This document shows, piece by piece, positions 1 through 8,578 of a DNA stretch of 64,000 bases. The stretch comes from JBMNPT01 sp050943735 (GTDB taxonomy: Bacteria > Bacillota > Clostridia > Oscillospirales > RGIG577). Numbering within the stretch: position 1 is the first letter of the stretch; each line of letters opens with the position of its first letter. The notes below the pieces were generated by a model that worked only from the letters and a program-made list of their open reading frames with translations, was not told the origin of the DNA and ran no database searches. The translations under genes were made by a program, and so were the position numbers. The DNA lies in assembly GCA_050943735.1 (NCBI GenBank), contig JBMNPT010000004.1, positions 1-64,000 of the forward strand. The letters are read 5' to 3'.

Positions 1-126
1 CCTCATTTGAGATGTAGAAGAAAATAACCGCTGTTCGGAGTACACTGCCATCACCGATAACATTGGCATCCAAGATATGTGCGATGCCTATCAATGTGAA
101 AATCAGCACTTTACGGCAGATACCCT
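1..126 (-). pseudogene. Phage holin fragment (toxin-secretion/lysis holin type)
   Basis: Read on the minus strand from about 126 down to the window edge, one open frame gives a peptide beginning KGICRKVLIFTLIGIAHILD and ending TAVIFFYISNE. The hydrophobic helix, the IxD turn and the AVIFFYxSNE motif resemble the central part of small phage/toxin-secretion holins, membrane proteins that release lysins. There is no start codon in this frame: the N-terminal part is replaced by the DUF4268 gene, whose frame stops at 111. The downstream part lies outside the window. The call rests on recall of the family pattern, not on a search. Confidence 0.55.
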
Positions 127-722
127 TTTCTCTTGCTGAACTGCTTTGCAAAAGCATTGTTTTGGAATGCGTAATCATTGAAGGCAACCCAATAGTCATA
201 TCTTGCCTGGAGCGTAGGAGAATTGCTTGTATTTCTCTTAATTTCCTTTGTCCAGTCATTTGGCTTTTCTACCACTTCAAATTTAACGGCAATATCGGAA
301 CTGCCGATTTGATACAACTTGATTTCTACCAGAAAGAACGCAATATTCTCATCAGTATGATTGTTCAACCATTCGATTGCAGCACGATGTTCTTCTCTTG
401 CTCTCTTAACAACCCAAATCACAATATCAGCGGATTTTCCGGATGCGTATGTAATCAATTTACCAAGGTGGTCATGGTTGGTATCTTCAAGCTGATTCTC
501 GATGATGATTTTTCTGTCCGTTCCGGTTTCAGTTGCATAAATGTCTACATTGAAATCTCCAACGCTTGACTCAGTTTCATCAACGGTAATCTCCAAGCCA
601 ACAGCATCCGCCAGCAACGCAAGATTATCCTCTTCCGCAAGCCAAGGAGTGAAGTCTATTGCCTCGTGCGGCCATACCTTTCTCAAATCTTTTATTTCTT
701 TCAGTTTTCCTAAATTAATCAA
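111..722 (-). CDS. DUF4268 domain protein, C-terminally truncated
   Basis: A 203-residue protein read from a TTG start, chosen because AAGGAGG lies seven bases upstream. Residues about 25-140 look like the nuclease-like N-terminal half that accompanies DUF4268 (a conserved Asp near 60 followed by IIIENQ at 73-77, then a helix with HDHLGKLITYASG). A PD-(D/E)XK relation is inferred. DUF4268 begins near 173 (YDYWVAFNDYA) but stops after FSKRK, where relatives normally continue for roughly another 130 residues. From there the DNA reads as a holin fragment in another frame, so the gene is a fusion scar and probably non-functional. Related proteins occur singly in accessory regions; no partner gene is present here. 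Confidence 0.7.
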   Translation of the reverse strand: MINLGKLKEIKDLRKVWPHEAIDFTPWLAEEDNLALLADAVGLEITVDETESSVGDFNVDIYATETGTDRKIIIENQLEDTNHDHLGKLITYASGKSADIVIWVVKRAREEHRAAIEWLNNHTDENIAFFLVEIKLYQIGSSDIAVKFEVVEKPNDWTKEIKRNTSNSPTLQARYDYWVAFNDYAFQNNAFAKQFSKRKGYLP

Positions 723-964
723 CTCAATTCCTCCTTGCCGTGCAATTAACTATTCTATCAACTCAACAATCAGCAAAATCATCTTGTCCACTCGACCTTG
801 CCTATTTTCAACCTGTCAACTCAACCTATCTTTTTCACCATAAACCTGGTATTAAATTTCTTGTTTAGCAGCAGTCAGGGCAAGATGTCATTTTCTCGGA
901 AACGCCTTGTTTTCAAGCCTTTTTCGGTATTCAATTCTGTACCCTTGACATCAATACTACGCAC
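723..964. other. Accessory intergenic scar with repeated 9-mer
   Basis: No convincing gene. TCAACTCAA occurs at 719-727, 758-766 and 816-824; the first copy covers the TTG start of the DUF4268 gene. On the minus strand, 875-964 continues the frame of the unknown gene at 965-1753 beyond its TGA for 29 codons, including DVKGTELNTEKGLK, which could be a remnant of a longer product or of an inserted element. The stretch probably joins the accessory scar on the left to the ordinary chromosome on the right. Confidence 0.4.
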
Positions 965-1753
965 TCAACGTGCTACGTAAGCGGAAACAGGTCGCTTGCC
1001 TGCTTCCTCCACACCGTATTCCTCCCACAGCAATCCAAGATAGTCGGTTTCCTCCACCCCCTGAGGAATAAGCCGTCTTTGAGAGTCCTCCATTTCATAG
1101 CTGACACCAGTCACAGCCCAGCTGGGCCCCTCTTTTTCTCCCAACAGCCAAACCGGCGCCGCAGGTCGACTGTTGCACTCCAAATCCGATTCATGAAGCG
1201 CCAATACCAGATCCGCTTTCCAAAAAGCAGCCCGTTCCACCCGGGTGAGCGGAAGCCCTTCTTCCTCCATCATTTGATCCTGGAGGAGCTCCCATCGAGA
1301 ACCAGGCTGACACACCACTGCCACCGCTGTAAAATGCGTAGCCAGCCACAGAATTTTTTCCGGGTCCAGCCACTCCAACCGTTCATCGGCCACAATCACC
1401 AGACGATTGTCGATGGTCTTTTGCCCCAGCAATTGCTCCACTCCTCTTCTCCAGGCCAAATCGGGCAATTGCTGGGAATGGTAACTCTCCATTCCCCACT
1501 CTTCCAGCCACTCCTGCATGGGAAAGCCCTGCTGCACCAGCCAGAAGGAAAGACCACTTTCCCGGATTTCCCGTCCCAGTTGACGAAACAGCCGCTTTTT
1601 ACGAAAGGCACTCATCTGTGGGTCCCACTGTACATGACAGCGATTGTAGTACACATTGCCAAAGCCGCTGTAATTTCGCTGCCAAAAAAACAGAGCCTGG
1701 GTGCGCTGATACCAATGCACCTGGCTCTGTTGCCATGTCAAAATTCCAAACAT
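965..1753 (-). CDS. Protein of unknown function
   Basis: A 262-residue protein I do not recognise. It is rich in Trp, Glu and Gln and has no signal peptide or obvious membrane segment. The middle (about 115-150) has alternating hydrophobic stretches such as RLVIVADERLEWLDP and TAVAVVC that suggest an alpha/beta fold, but no catalytic motif is evident. The ATG start has a weak GAGG about nine bases upstream. It follows the ROK gene after 49 bases and is the last gene before the accessory scar. The same frame stays open for 29 more codons after its TGA, so the C-terminus may have been altered by a nearby insertion. Confidence 0.55.
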   Translation of the reverse strand: MFGILTWQQSQVHWYQRTQALFFWQRNYSGFGNVYYNRCHVQWDPQMSAFRKKRLFRQLGREIRESGLSFWLVQQGFPMQEWLEEWGMESYHSQQLPDLAWRRGVEQLLGQKTIDNRLVIVADERLEWLDPEKILWLATHFTAVAVVCQPGSRWELLQDQMMEEEGLPLTRVERAAFWKADLVLALHESDLECNSRPAAPVWLLGEKEGPSWAVTGVSYEMEDSQRRLIPQGVEETDYLGLLWEEYGVEEAGKRPVSAYVAR

Positions 1754-1779
1754 GTGCGTATCACCATCCTCTGTCCCCT

Positions 1780-1806
1780 ATTATATGAGAAAAGAGGAAA
1801 GGTCAT
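1780..1806 (-). promoter_or_regulatory. Weak candidate promoter for the unknown gene
   Basis: On the minus strand TATAAT (1780-1785) lies 26 bases before the ATG at 1753. The best -35 match is ATGACC at 1801-1806, with a short 15-base spacer, overlapping the ROK stop codon. Read-through from the ROK gene is equally possible. Confidence 0.3.
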
Positions 1807-2996
1807 CCTTGATTTTCCAACAAACGGGAGGGATTTTCCAGCAGCGCCTGGATCACCAGGCTGGCCGCCCCTCGCAGAAAACTCTCATTTTTGCTACCAG
1901 CGAACACAATTCGAGTGGAGCTCTGGGTGTATTCCATACAGCGCCGGGCCACTTCCTCATTGATGATACGCATCACGCTGCTGCCCATTTTGCTGATATC
2001 CCCTCCGATGACCACCAGAGTGGGATTGAACACATTGATGATGTTGGCAATGCCAATGCCAATATACACCGCAGCGTCGCTGATGGCTTTCGCCGCCCAG
2101 CGGTCCCCCGCCAATGCCTTTTCCATCAGACCATTAAAGGACAGCCCAGGTACGGCATCCTTTCCGGCCAACTCTTTGTACCGCTCCAGCATGGCTCCTT
2201 CCGAAGCCAATGCCTGCAGACAACCATGGTTCCCACAGCTGCACAATGGTCCATCCGGCTGCACTGTGGTATGGCCAAATTCGCCGGCGGCGCCGGTGGC
2301 ACCCGCATACAGCTGATTGCCCATCACAATGCTCCCGCCTATACCGCTGCCCACATACAGCAGCACAAAATCCTCACTGCTGCGGGCCATACCGGCCAGT
2401 CGTTCCCCGATGGTCATGGCGTGCACATCATTGTCTACCATCACCGGCAGCCCAAATTCGCTTTCCAGCAAATCTTTGATTCTCACATTTTCCCATCCCA
2501 AATTGGGGGATAATACCGCAATGCCTTCATCTCGGCGCACCAGTCCGTGGACACCCACGCCGATGCCGATGATCCGTTTTTCGCTGTGTCGAAGCGTTTC
2601 ACGAATGGCGTCGACCACCTTTCCCAGCGCTTCCTCTGGTCCCAATCCAATGGGACAGGCAATGTCACGCCGTTCCAACAACCGACCGCTCAAATCTGCC
2701 AATACCAGCTGGATCATGCGGCTGCCAATGTATACGCCGATTACATGATAGGCATCCTCCACAATCCGCAGCAACACCGGTTTGCGTCCGCCTTTGGACA
2801 CCCCCCGCTCTGCCTCGGATACCAGGCCCATGCCAATGAGCTCACAGGTGATATTGGTCACAGTGGCAGGTGTCAGCCCGGAAATTTTGGATACATGGGC
2901 CCGGGAGATATTTTTGTTCTCCCGGATGATGTGCAGAATCAACGCTGTATTGATGTTTTTCATCAGAGAAAAGCTGCCCGTTTCCTGTCTGCTCAC
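1803..2996 (-). CDS. ROK family transcriptional regulator / sugar kinase
   Basis: A 397-residue protein starting at GTG with AGGAGG nine bases upstream. Residues about 10-65 form a winged helix-turn-helix (NISRAHVSKISGLTPATVTN), followed by a ROK domain. It carries the ROK zinc-binding signature CSCGNHGC inside EFGHTT...GCLQALAS (about 255-280), the sugar/ATP-site motifs GVGVHGLV and VDNDVHA, and GSGIGG for nucleotide binding. This HTH-plus-ROK form matches NagC/XylR-type sugar-responsive repressors rather than plain glucokinase. It lies 15 bases after the S41 protease and probably shares its transcript. No sugar genes are nearby, so the ligand and targets are unknown. Confidence 0.9.
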   Translation of the reverse strand: MSRQETGSFSLMKNINTALILHIIRENKNISRAHVSKISGLTPATVTNITCELIGMGLVSEAERGVSKGGRKPVLLRIVEDAYHVIGVYIGSRMIQLVLADLSGRLLERRDIACPIGLGPEEALGKVVDAIRETLRHSEKRIIGIGVGVHGLVRRDEGIAVLSPNLGWENVRIKDLLESEFGLPVMVDNDVHAMTIGERLAGMARSSEDFVLLYVGSGIGGSIVMGNQLYAGATGAAGEFGHTTVQPDGPLCSCGNHGCLQALASEGAMLERYKELAGKDAVPGLSFNGLMEKALAGDRWAAKAISDAAVYIGIGIANIINVFNPTLVVIGGDISKMGSSVMRIINEEVARRCMEYTQSSTRIVFAGSKNESFLRGAASLVIQALLENPSRLLENQG

Positions 2997-3011
2997 ACCT
3001 GTCCTCCTATT

Positions 3012-4274
3012 TTACTCCTCACCACGCAGTACAGCCAATGCCTTTTGCAACTGAGGATCTTCTTCTCGGCTCAGTTCATAAAAATTATTCCACTGTTCTT
3101 CCGTAAGACTCACCTCATAATCGGGGATCACTCCTACGCCCTCTATGTTCTTGCCGGAAGGGGTATAGTACAGAGTAGTGGAAATGGCCAGCCCACTGCC
3201 GTCGCCTACATCCACCACCGAAAGACCAGTGCCTTTGCCAAAAGTGGTTTCTCCCACGATTTCCGCGTAATCATAATCTTGCAATGCGGCCGCAAACAAC
3301 TCCGCCGCACTGGCAGTATTGCCATTGACCAGCACTGTCACCGGCAGCTGACCGTCCAGCATGGCAGCCTCATCGGAGTCAAAGGTCTGTTCATTGCCGG
3401 CTTTGTCCACTAGCTTGTAAATATTCCCCTCCGGAAGCAGCATATCCAGCACCTTCCAGATCACGTTGGCGTCGCCGCCGCCGTTGTTGCGCACGTCAAA
3501 TACAATCCCTTGCAAGTCCTCCTGGGCCAGAATGTCCTCCATGGCCAACCGGAATTGCTCAGTGGTCTTGTTATTGAACTCTGAAATGGCCAAATACCCT
3601 ACGTTGCCATCCAACATCTCATGGGTCACCGACTGTATTTCCAGCTTGGCGCGCTCCATAGTAAACTGCATGGGCTGACCATCTCGCAAAATGTCAATGG
3701 TCACCTGGGTTCCTTCTTCGCCCATCACCCGTTCCACCAGCATATAGTAGCCCAAATCCGCCAGAGTTTCGCCATCCACACCAGTGATGAGATCTCCCGG
3801 TAAAATACCAGCCTTTTCCGCCGGAGAATCGGGGTACAGACGAACCACTTTCATCTCGTTGGTGTCCTGTTTATAGATTACATTGACTCCAATACCGGTG
3901 AGATCACCCTGGTTGCTGTTCATATACCGGGCAAAGTCCTCTTTGTTAAAATAGCTTCCATATTTATCACCAGTGCCGCTCACCAGACCGTACAGCGCGT
4001 AGTCGATCATTTTCTCCTCGTCCAACTCGCCGCCTACATAATATTCATCATAGTACTGCTTCACCCGGGCGATTTTTAAAATTCCTTCGCCATTGGCTTC
4101 CAGCTGCAAAATCCGGCTGTTGAACAGCTCCATGCAGCTGAGGAAAGTAATGCTGAAGGTGATGGCCACTGCGGCTACCACACAAAAAATTGCGGTGAGA
4201 TTACGGCGCAGCCACCGTCCAGCAGCCCTGAAAAACCGACTCAGAGCTCCTGTGATTCGATTGTTTTCTTCCAA
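3012..4274 (-). CDS. S41 family carboxy-terminal processing protease (CtpA-like)
   Basis: About 420 residues. The TTG at 4274 is preferred because TAGGAG lies eight bases upstream; a GTG nine bases earlier overlaps that site. A membrane segment at about 26-48 (TAIFCVVAAVAITFSITFL) anchors the enzyme facing outward. A PDZ domain follows at about 110-205, then the tail-specific protease domain with catalytic Ser in NGNTASAAE (near 322) and Lys in TFGKGTG (near 347). Such proteases degrade or mature proteins in the envelope. It sits directly after an M23 murein hydrolase and close to ftsEX, an order that suggests control of cell-wall hydrolysis. Confidence 0.92.
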   Translation of the reverse strand: MEENNRITGALSRFFRAAGRWLRRNLTAIFCVVAAVAITFSITFLSCMELFNSRILQLEANGEGILKIARVKQYYDEYYVGGELDEEKMIDYALYGLVSGTGDKYGSYFNKEDFARYMNSNQGDLTGIGVNVIYKQDTNEMKVVRLYPDSPAEKAGILPGDLITGVDGETLADLGYYMLVERVMGEEGTQVTIDILRDGQPMQFTMERAKLEIQSVTHEMLDGNVGYLAISEFNNKTTEQFRLAMEDILAQEDLQGIVFDVRNNGGGDANVIWKVLDMLLPEGNIYKLVDKAGNEQTFDSDEAAMLDGQLPVTVLVNGNTASAAELFAAALQDYDYAEIVGETTFGKGTGLSVVDVGDGSGLAISTTLYYTPSGKNIEGVGVIPDYEVSLTEEQWNNFYELSREEDPQLQKALAVLRGEE

Positions 4275-4297
4275 AAAACACACTCCTATCTATGAAA

Positions 4298-5515
4298 TCA
4301 GCTCAGATATCCCATGGGGTTAACATAGTTGCCGTTTTCGCGTACTTCAAAGTGACAATGCACACCGGTGGAATTGCCAGTGCTACCGGCCTTAGCAATC
4401 ACCTGGCCCTTGCTCACCTGCTGTCCCACCGAAACAGTCAACTGGCTGTTGTGGGCATACAGAGTAGTAATGCCACCGCCATGGTTGATAACCACATAAT
4501 TTCCGTAGGAACTGTTATACCCAGCAGTGATCACTGTACCGCTGGCCGCTGCCACAATGTTGCTGCCATAGCCAATGCCAGCAATGTCCATGCCGCGGTG
4601 CAATTCTCTGCCATGGAAGGGACAATTTCTCCAGCCAAAGGGAGAAGTGATCCGACCACCCGCGCTACAGGGCCACTGGAAAGCTCCACCTGTGTACTGG
4701 GTACCGGTAGCAGGCTGTCCATTGGCGGCCTGCTGCTGCTTGGCAGCTTCTTCCGCTTCTTTAATCAGTTTGTCAATCTGGGCACCCACCGCTTCTTCCT
4801 GACGTTCATATTCCTCAAATTGCGCCTGTGCCTCGGCACTGCTGTGTTCCAGCTGCTGCAAAAGTGCAATACTTTCCTCTACTTGACCTTCCAGGTCCAC
4901 TTTCTTGGCTTCCACTTCGCCGCGGGCTTCTTCCTGCTCCGCTTTGTCTTCCTCCAGCTTCTGCTTGGTGTAGGCAATCTGCTCCTTTAATTCATTGAGC
5001 TGATCCAGCAGATCATTGTCATACTCCACAATGGCAGTCACCGTATCCATATTGGTGAGAAAATCGGTATAGGATTCAGAGGAAAGCAGCAGTTCCACGT
5101 AATTGACCGTACCAGCCTCATAGTTAGCCCGTACTCGCTGACACAGTAAATCATACTGGTGCTCCGCATCCTCAGTGGCCTGAGCCAATTCTTCTTCCTT
5201 CACCGCAATGTCTGCTGTGATTTCGTCAATGAGCTGATTGAGAGAATTGATTTCCGCTTCAGTCACATTGATCTGCTGGTCCAGATTTTCCTTCCGCTGA
5301 GAAACGGTGGAAATATCCTGGTTGATTTTTTCCATGTCTTTTTTGAGCTGCGCTTTTTTCTCTTCCAAATCAGAAAGATTTTCCTTCAAACTTGAAATGG
5401 TAGCAGCTGCTTCGGCGTTATAACTGAGGAATGGCGCTACAACACCTGCCACCATCATCACAGCCAGCAAAATGGCAATGCCGGCGGCTACCTTTCTTCT
5501 CACATTTGCTTTCAC
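4298..5515 (-). CDS. Murein hydrolase activator / M23 peptidase with coiled coil (EnvC-like)
   Basis: About 405 residues. The GTG at 5515 is chosen because AAAGGAGG lies seven bases upstream and the product then begins VKANVRRK followed by a signal peptide ending near SYNAEA. Residues about 40-255 form a long charged coiled coil rich in Glu, Lys and Gln. The C-terminal LytM/M23 domain has HRGMD and HCHFEV, so the zinc ligands expected of an active endopeptidase are intact. In this family the coiled coil is often the part that contacts FtsX at the septum. The gene follows ftsE-ftsX after a terminator, and that neighbourhood supports an FtsEX-controlled peptidoglycan hydrolase. Confidence 0.9.
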   Translation of the reverse strand: MKANVRRKVAAGIAILLAVMMVAGVVAPFLSYNAEAAATISSLKENLSDLEEKKAQLKKDMEKINQDISTVSQRKENLDQQINVTEAEINSLNQLIDEITADIAVKEEELAQATEDAEHQYDLLCQRVRANYEAGTVNYVELLLSSESYTDFLTNMDTVTAIVEYDNDLLDQLNELKEQIAYTKQKLEEDKAEQEEARGEVEAKKVDLEGQVEESIALLQQLEHSSAEAQAQFEEYERQEEAVGAQIDKLIKEAEEAAKQQQAANGQPATGTQYTGGAFQWPCSAGGRITSPFGWRNCPFHGRELHRGMDIAGIGYGSNIVAAASGTVITAGYNSSYGNYVVINHGGGITTLYAHNSQLTVSVGQQVSKGQVIAKAGSTGNSTGVHCHFEVRENGNYVNPMGYLS

Positions 5516-5549
5516 ACAATGACCTCCTTTTGCCACAGGACAGATGCCG

Positions 5550-5585
5550 AAAAAGCCTCCCCGCGGATTTCGCCGCGTTGAGGCT
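5550..5585 (-). terminator. Terminator after ftsX
   Basis: Minus-strand stem AGCCTC/GAGGCT (5580-5585 with 5554-5559) extended inward by CGCGG/CCGCG, followed by five T (5550-5554). It separates ftsEX from the downstream M23 hydrolase, so that gene may rely on read-through or on its own start point. Confidence 0.75.
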
Positions 5586-5603
5586 CCCCCAGTGCCGTCG
5601 CTA

Positions 5604-6485
5604 TCAAACATTCAAATACTTTCGGATGGAGACGATACTGCTGACCAATCCCACCAAAAGCCCAGCCCCCATAAAGGCCAGTAAAAGCGGCTGCGCATAC
5701 ACCTGAAAATCCACCAGATTGATCAGATCAATGCCTACCACTACTTTTTCCACCAGATAGGTGTAAATGTACCATTGGAGCGCATAGGCCAAGCCCCCGC
5801 CCACTGCACCAATGATGATTCCTTCCACAAAGAAAGGCAAGCGAATAAACGCATTGGTGGCTCCAACATATTTCATAATGCTGATTTCCTTGCGGCGGGC
5901 AAACATACCCAATTTGATGGTATTGGAAATGATAAACACCGAAATGCTTACCAATACAATCAAAAATACCAACGCCACAATTCCCACCATATTTTTCAGT
6001 TTCACCAGATTTTGCGCCACATCCTCGCGGTAGCGGATATCACCTACACCCGGCAGCTGGTTGAGCTGCTCCACTGTGGCGTACATCTGACTGATGTCAT
6101 TCAACGTGATGATATACTCATCCCGCAGAGGACTGCTTTCAATGGCCTCCGAATAGGCCTCTGCATTGTCCTGCTTTTCCAGCCACTGTTCCCATGCGTC
6201 TTCCTTGCTCAAGAATGTAACCGTCGCCACATTGTCAATGGCTTCAATGTCTTCCTGCATTGCCAGAGCATCCTCACGGCTCACACTGTCTTCAATGAAC
6301 AATGCAATTTCATTGTCATCTGCCAGACCTTCTATCATGTAGTTGATATTTTCCGACACCAGCACAAAGGTGCCCATCAACAGCAGGCAGGCCATCAAAA
6401 TACCTACCGATGCAAAGGTCATAAAACTGTTTTTCCAAATATTTCGAACGCCCTCTTTTAAGAGGTATCCAAGCTTACCCAACAT
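5604..6485 (-). CDS. ftsX: Cell division protein FtsX (permease-like)
   Basis: About 293 residues from the ATG at 6485, which lies inside the last codons of ftsE (11-base overlap) with AGGTGG upstream. An N-terminal membrane helix (FMTFASVGILMACLLLMGTF) is followed by an extracellular domain at about 50-165, then three more helices (IVALVFLIVLVSISVFI, the FFVEGIIIGAVGG segment, and LLLAFMGAGLLVGLV), the usual four-helix FtsX layout. FtsX pairs with the ATPase FtsE and signals across the membrane to peptidoglycan hydrolases; the M23 hydrolase encoded next is a natural partner. Confidence 0.95.
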   Translation of the reverse strand: MLGKLGYLLKEGVRNIWKNSFMTFASVGILMACLLLMGTFVLVSENINYMIEGLADDNEIALFIEDSVSREDALAMQEDIEAIDNVATVTFLSKEDAWEQWLEKQDNAEAYSEAIESSPLRDEYIITLNDISQMYATVEQLNQLPGVGDIRYREDVAQNLVKLKNMVGIVALVFLIVLVSISVFIISNTIKLGMFARRKEISIMKYVGATNAFIRLPFFVEGIIIGAVGGGLAYALQWYIYTYLVEKVVVGIDLINLVDFQVYAQPLLLAFMGAGLLVGLVSSIVSIRKYLNV

Positions 6486-7161
6486 CGTCGTACCCACCTG
6501 TTCTGTCGCTGACCACTTCACCGCTTTCGATGGTGATCACTCGTTTCTTCATCATGTCCACCAGATCACGCTCGTGCGTCACCAGTACAATGGTGGTACC
6601 CCGGTTGTTGATCTCCTGTAATAGCTGCATAATTTCAAAGGACATCCGCGGGTCGATATTCCCAGTGGGTTCGTCCGCTATAATCAGAGCGGGGTTATTT
6701 ACCAGCGCCCGGGCCAACGCCACACGCTGCTGTTCACCGCCAGACAACTGATTGGGATAACTTTTTGTCTTGTGCGCCAACCCTACCATGGAAAGCACAT
6801 AAGGTACCCGCTTTTTAATGGCACGGGTGCTGGCTCCTACAGCCCGCATGGCAAAAGCCACATTCTCAAATACCGTCTTGGACTCAATGAGACGGAAATC
6901 CTGGAACACCATGCCAATGGTACGGCGCATATAGGGGATTTCCCGTTTTTTGATGTGCCTGAGATTGTATCCGTTGATGATGATTTCACCCTCAGTTACC
7001 TCTTCTTCACAGGTCATCAGCTTGAGCAATGTGGATTTGCCGGCACCGCTGTGTCCAATGATAAACACAAATTCTCCCTGTTCCACCGAAAAGCTGACCT
7101 TTTGCAGTGCTTTGGTGCCGTTGTCGTAGACTTTTTCTACATCTCTGAATTCAATAACCAT
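6475..7161 (-). CDS. ftsE: Cell division ATP-binding protein FtsE
   Basis: About 228 residues from the ATG at 7161, which has GGAGAG a few bases upstream; longer readings add an unrelated leader. Walker A GHSGAGKST lies at 36-44, the Q-loop at MVFQDFRL, the signature LSGGEQQR near 138, Walker B ALIIADEPTG near 160 and the switch VTHERD near 190: all catalytic motifs are intact. It is the cytoplasmic ATPase of FtsEX, whose ATP cycle drives conformational change in FtsX at the septum. It overlaps ftsX by 11 bases, so the two are translationally coupled. Confidence 0.96.
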   Translation of the reverse strand: MVIEFRDVEKVYDNGTKALQKVSFSVEQGEFVFIIGHSGAGKSTLLKLMTCEEEVTEGEIIINGYNLRHIKKREIPYMRRTIGMVFQDFRLIESKTVFENVAFAMRAVGASTRAIKKRVPYVLSMVGLAHKTKSYPNQLSGGEQQRVALARALVNNPALIIADEPTGNIDPRMSFEIMQLLQEINNRGTTIVLVTHERDLVDMMKKRVITIESGEVVSDRTGGYDDVG

Positions 7162-7220
7162 TGATCTCTCCTTACCGCCGCTTCTCCCAAAGGGATACAG
7201 CACGACCCTCCCAGGGTCTT

Positions 7221-8306
7221 TTAGAACTTGGTGGGATTGGCCACCAGATACCGTTTCACCATCAAGGCCACCTTAAAGATAATGGCGTGGTCAAACTCCC
7301 GCAGATCCAGACCGGTAATCTTACGGATTTTCTCCAGACGATAAACCAGCGTATTGCGGTGCACAAACAACTTCCGGGAAGTCTCCGATACATTCAGGTT
7401 GTTCTCAAAGAATTTCTGGATGGTAAACAGCGTTTCATGATCCAGCAATTCAATGGAACCCTTCTTGAACACTTCCTGCAAAAACATCTCACAAAGAGTG
7501 GTGGGCAGCTGATAAATCAGACGGCCAATGCCCAGATTTTCATAGTTGATGATCACCTTTTCGGTGTCAAATACCTTGCCCACTTCCAATGCCACCTGGG
7601 CATCCTTGAAGGAGCTGGCCATATCTTTCACACTGGTGGCAATGCTGCCAATGCCCACCGTGGCCTTTACATACAGTTCTCCATACAGAGTATCCACAAT
7701 GGTCTTGGCGATTTTCTCCAGTTCCTTGCTCTCCACATTGGGCGCGACTTCCTTCACCAACGCCACATCGCTCTCGTTGATGCTGATGACAAAGTCCTTG
7801 TTCTTTTCGGGGAACAGATTTTGAATGATATCAAAGGTAGAGTAATCCTTGCTCTCCAAAATGCGGATGAGGAATACCACCCGTACCACATCGCTGGGGA
7901 AATGCAGCTCTTTGGATTTCACATAGATGTCACCAGGCAGAATGTTGTCCAAAATCACATTCTTCACAAAGTTGGCCCGGTCATATTTTTCATCGTAGAA
8001 CTGCTTAACACTGCCCAGCGAAACAGCAATCACGCCGCACAGCTTGGCAGCCATATCGTCGCTGCCTTCCACAAATACGATGTACTCAATTTTGGCTCTG
8101 CTGCCCACTGCCTTGTAGGTATAGCCGCCCACACTGCTGGCTTCCATGCTGTAGCCGATCTCCCCGATGACCTTTTCCCGATTTTCGCCCACTTTGGCCA
8201 AATCGGAACAGACCACAACATTGCCGGTCTCATCCAAAATGCCGATGCATCTGTCTACCACATCCTTCATCTGATGGATCACGCCCTGGAACAGTCTGTT
8301 AGACAT
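7221..8306 (-). CDS. PucR/CdaR-type transcriptional regulator
   Basis: A 361-residue protein. The last 60 residues form the PucR-type helix-turn-helix (NVSETSRKLFVHRNTLVYRL then EKIRKITGLDLREF). The central region (about 130-270) resembles the GGDEF-like CdaR sensor domain, and the N-terminal 120 residues may be another ligand-sensing unit. Members respond to sugar acids, purines or amino acids, but no such operon is adjacent, so the effector cannot be named. The ribosome site is weak (GGGG ten bases before ATG). It is 59 bases upstream of ftsE in transcription order and could be co-transcribed with ftsEX. Confidence 0.85.
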   Translation of the reverse strand: MSNRLFQGVIHQMKDVVDRCIGILDETGNVVVCSDLAKVGENREKVIGEIGYSMEASSVGGYTYKAVGSRAKIEYIVFVEGSDDMAAKLCGVIAVSLGSVKQFYDEKYDRANFVKNVILDNILPGDIYVKSKELHFPSDVVRVVFLIRILESKDYSTFDIIQNLFPEKNKDFVISINESDVALVKEVAPNVESKELEKIAKTIVDTLYGELYVKATVGIGSIATSVKDMASSFKDAQVALEVGKVFDTEKVIINYENLGIGRLIYQLPTTLCEMFLQEVFKKGSIELLDHETLFTIQKFFENNLNVSETSRKLFVHRNTLVYRLEKIRKITGLDLREFDHAIIFKVALMVKRYLVANPTKF

Positions 8307-8480
8307 TCATATACCCCATTTCTTAGTATATTTTTCGTGCACATTGCGTTACCGAGAGCTGGCTCACACCCAACGCAGAACGCTTTACTTATATATTACT
8401 TGATTTCACAGATTTTTTCAACATTTTTTTCGACATATCCGGCTTTTGGCATATATTTTTTTATTCATTATGCCGAAATC

Positions 8481-8513
8481 AAAAAAAGTAAGGGCTTACA
8501 TGCCCTTACTTTT
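8481..8513 (-). terminator. Strong, possibly two-way terminator
   Basis: A 12-bp stem (8484-8495 with 8502-8513) around loop TTACAT, with seven T on the minus strand (8481-8487) and four on the plus strand. It ends the transcript of the MalK-like ATPase gene and insulates the regulator downstream. The rest of 8307-8578 is AT-rich leader for the regulator, with TATACT near 8331 as a weak -10 candidate. Confidence 0.85.
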
Positions 8514-8578
8514 GTTCACACTCACTATATGTATAGTTTTTACAATTCATTCCGGCAAAAATTGTAGGAATTGAAGAA

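Noticed and set aside
875..1000. Start of a serine recombinase (KRPVSAYVAR resembles the RVAAYxRVS motif)
   Set aside because: The spacing is wrong by one residue, the stretch is at a C-terminus and no catalytic Ser context follows.
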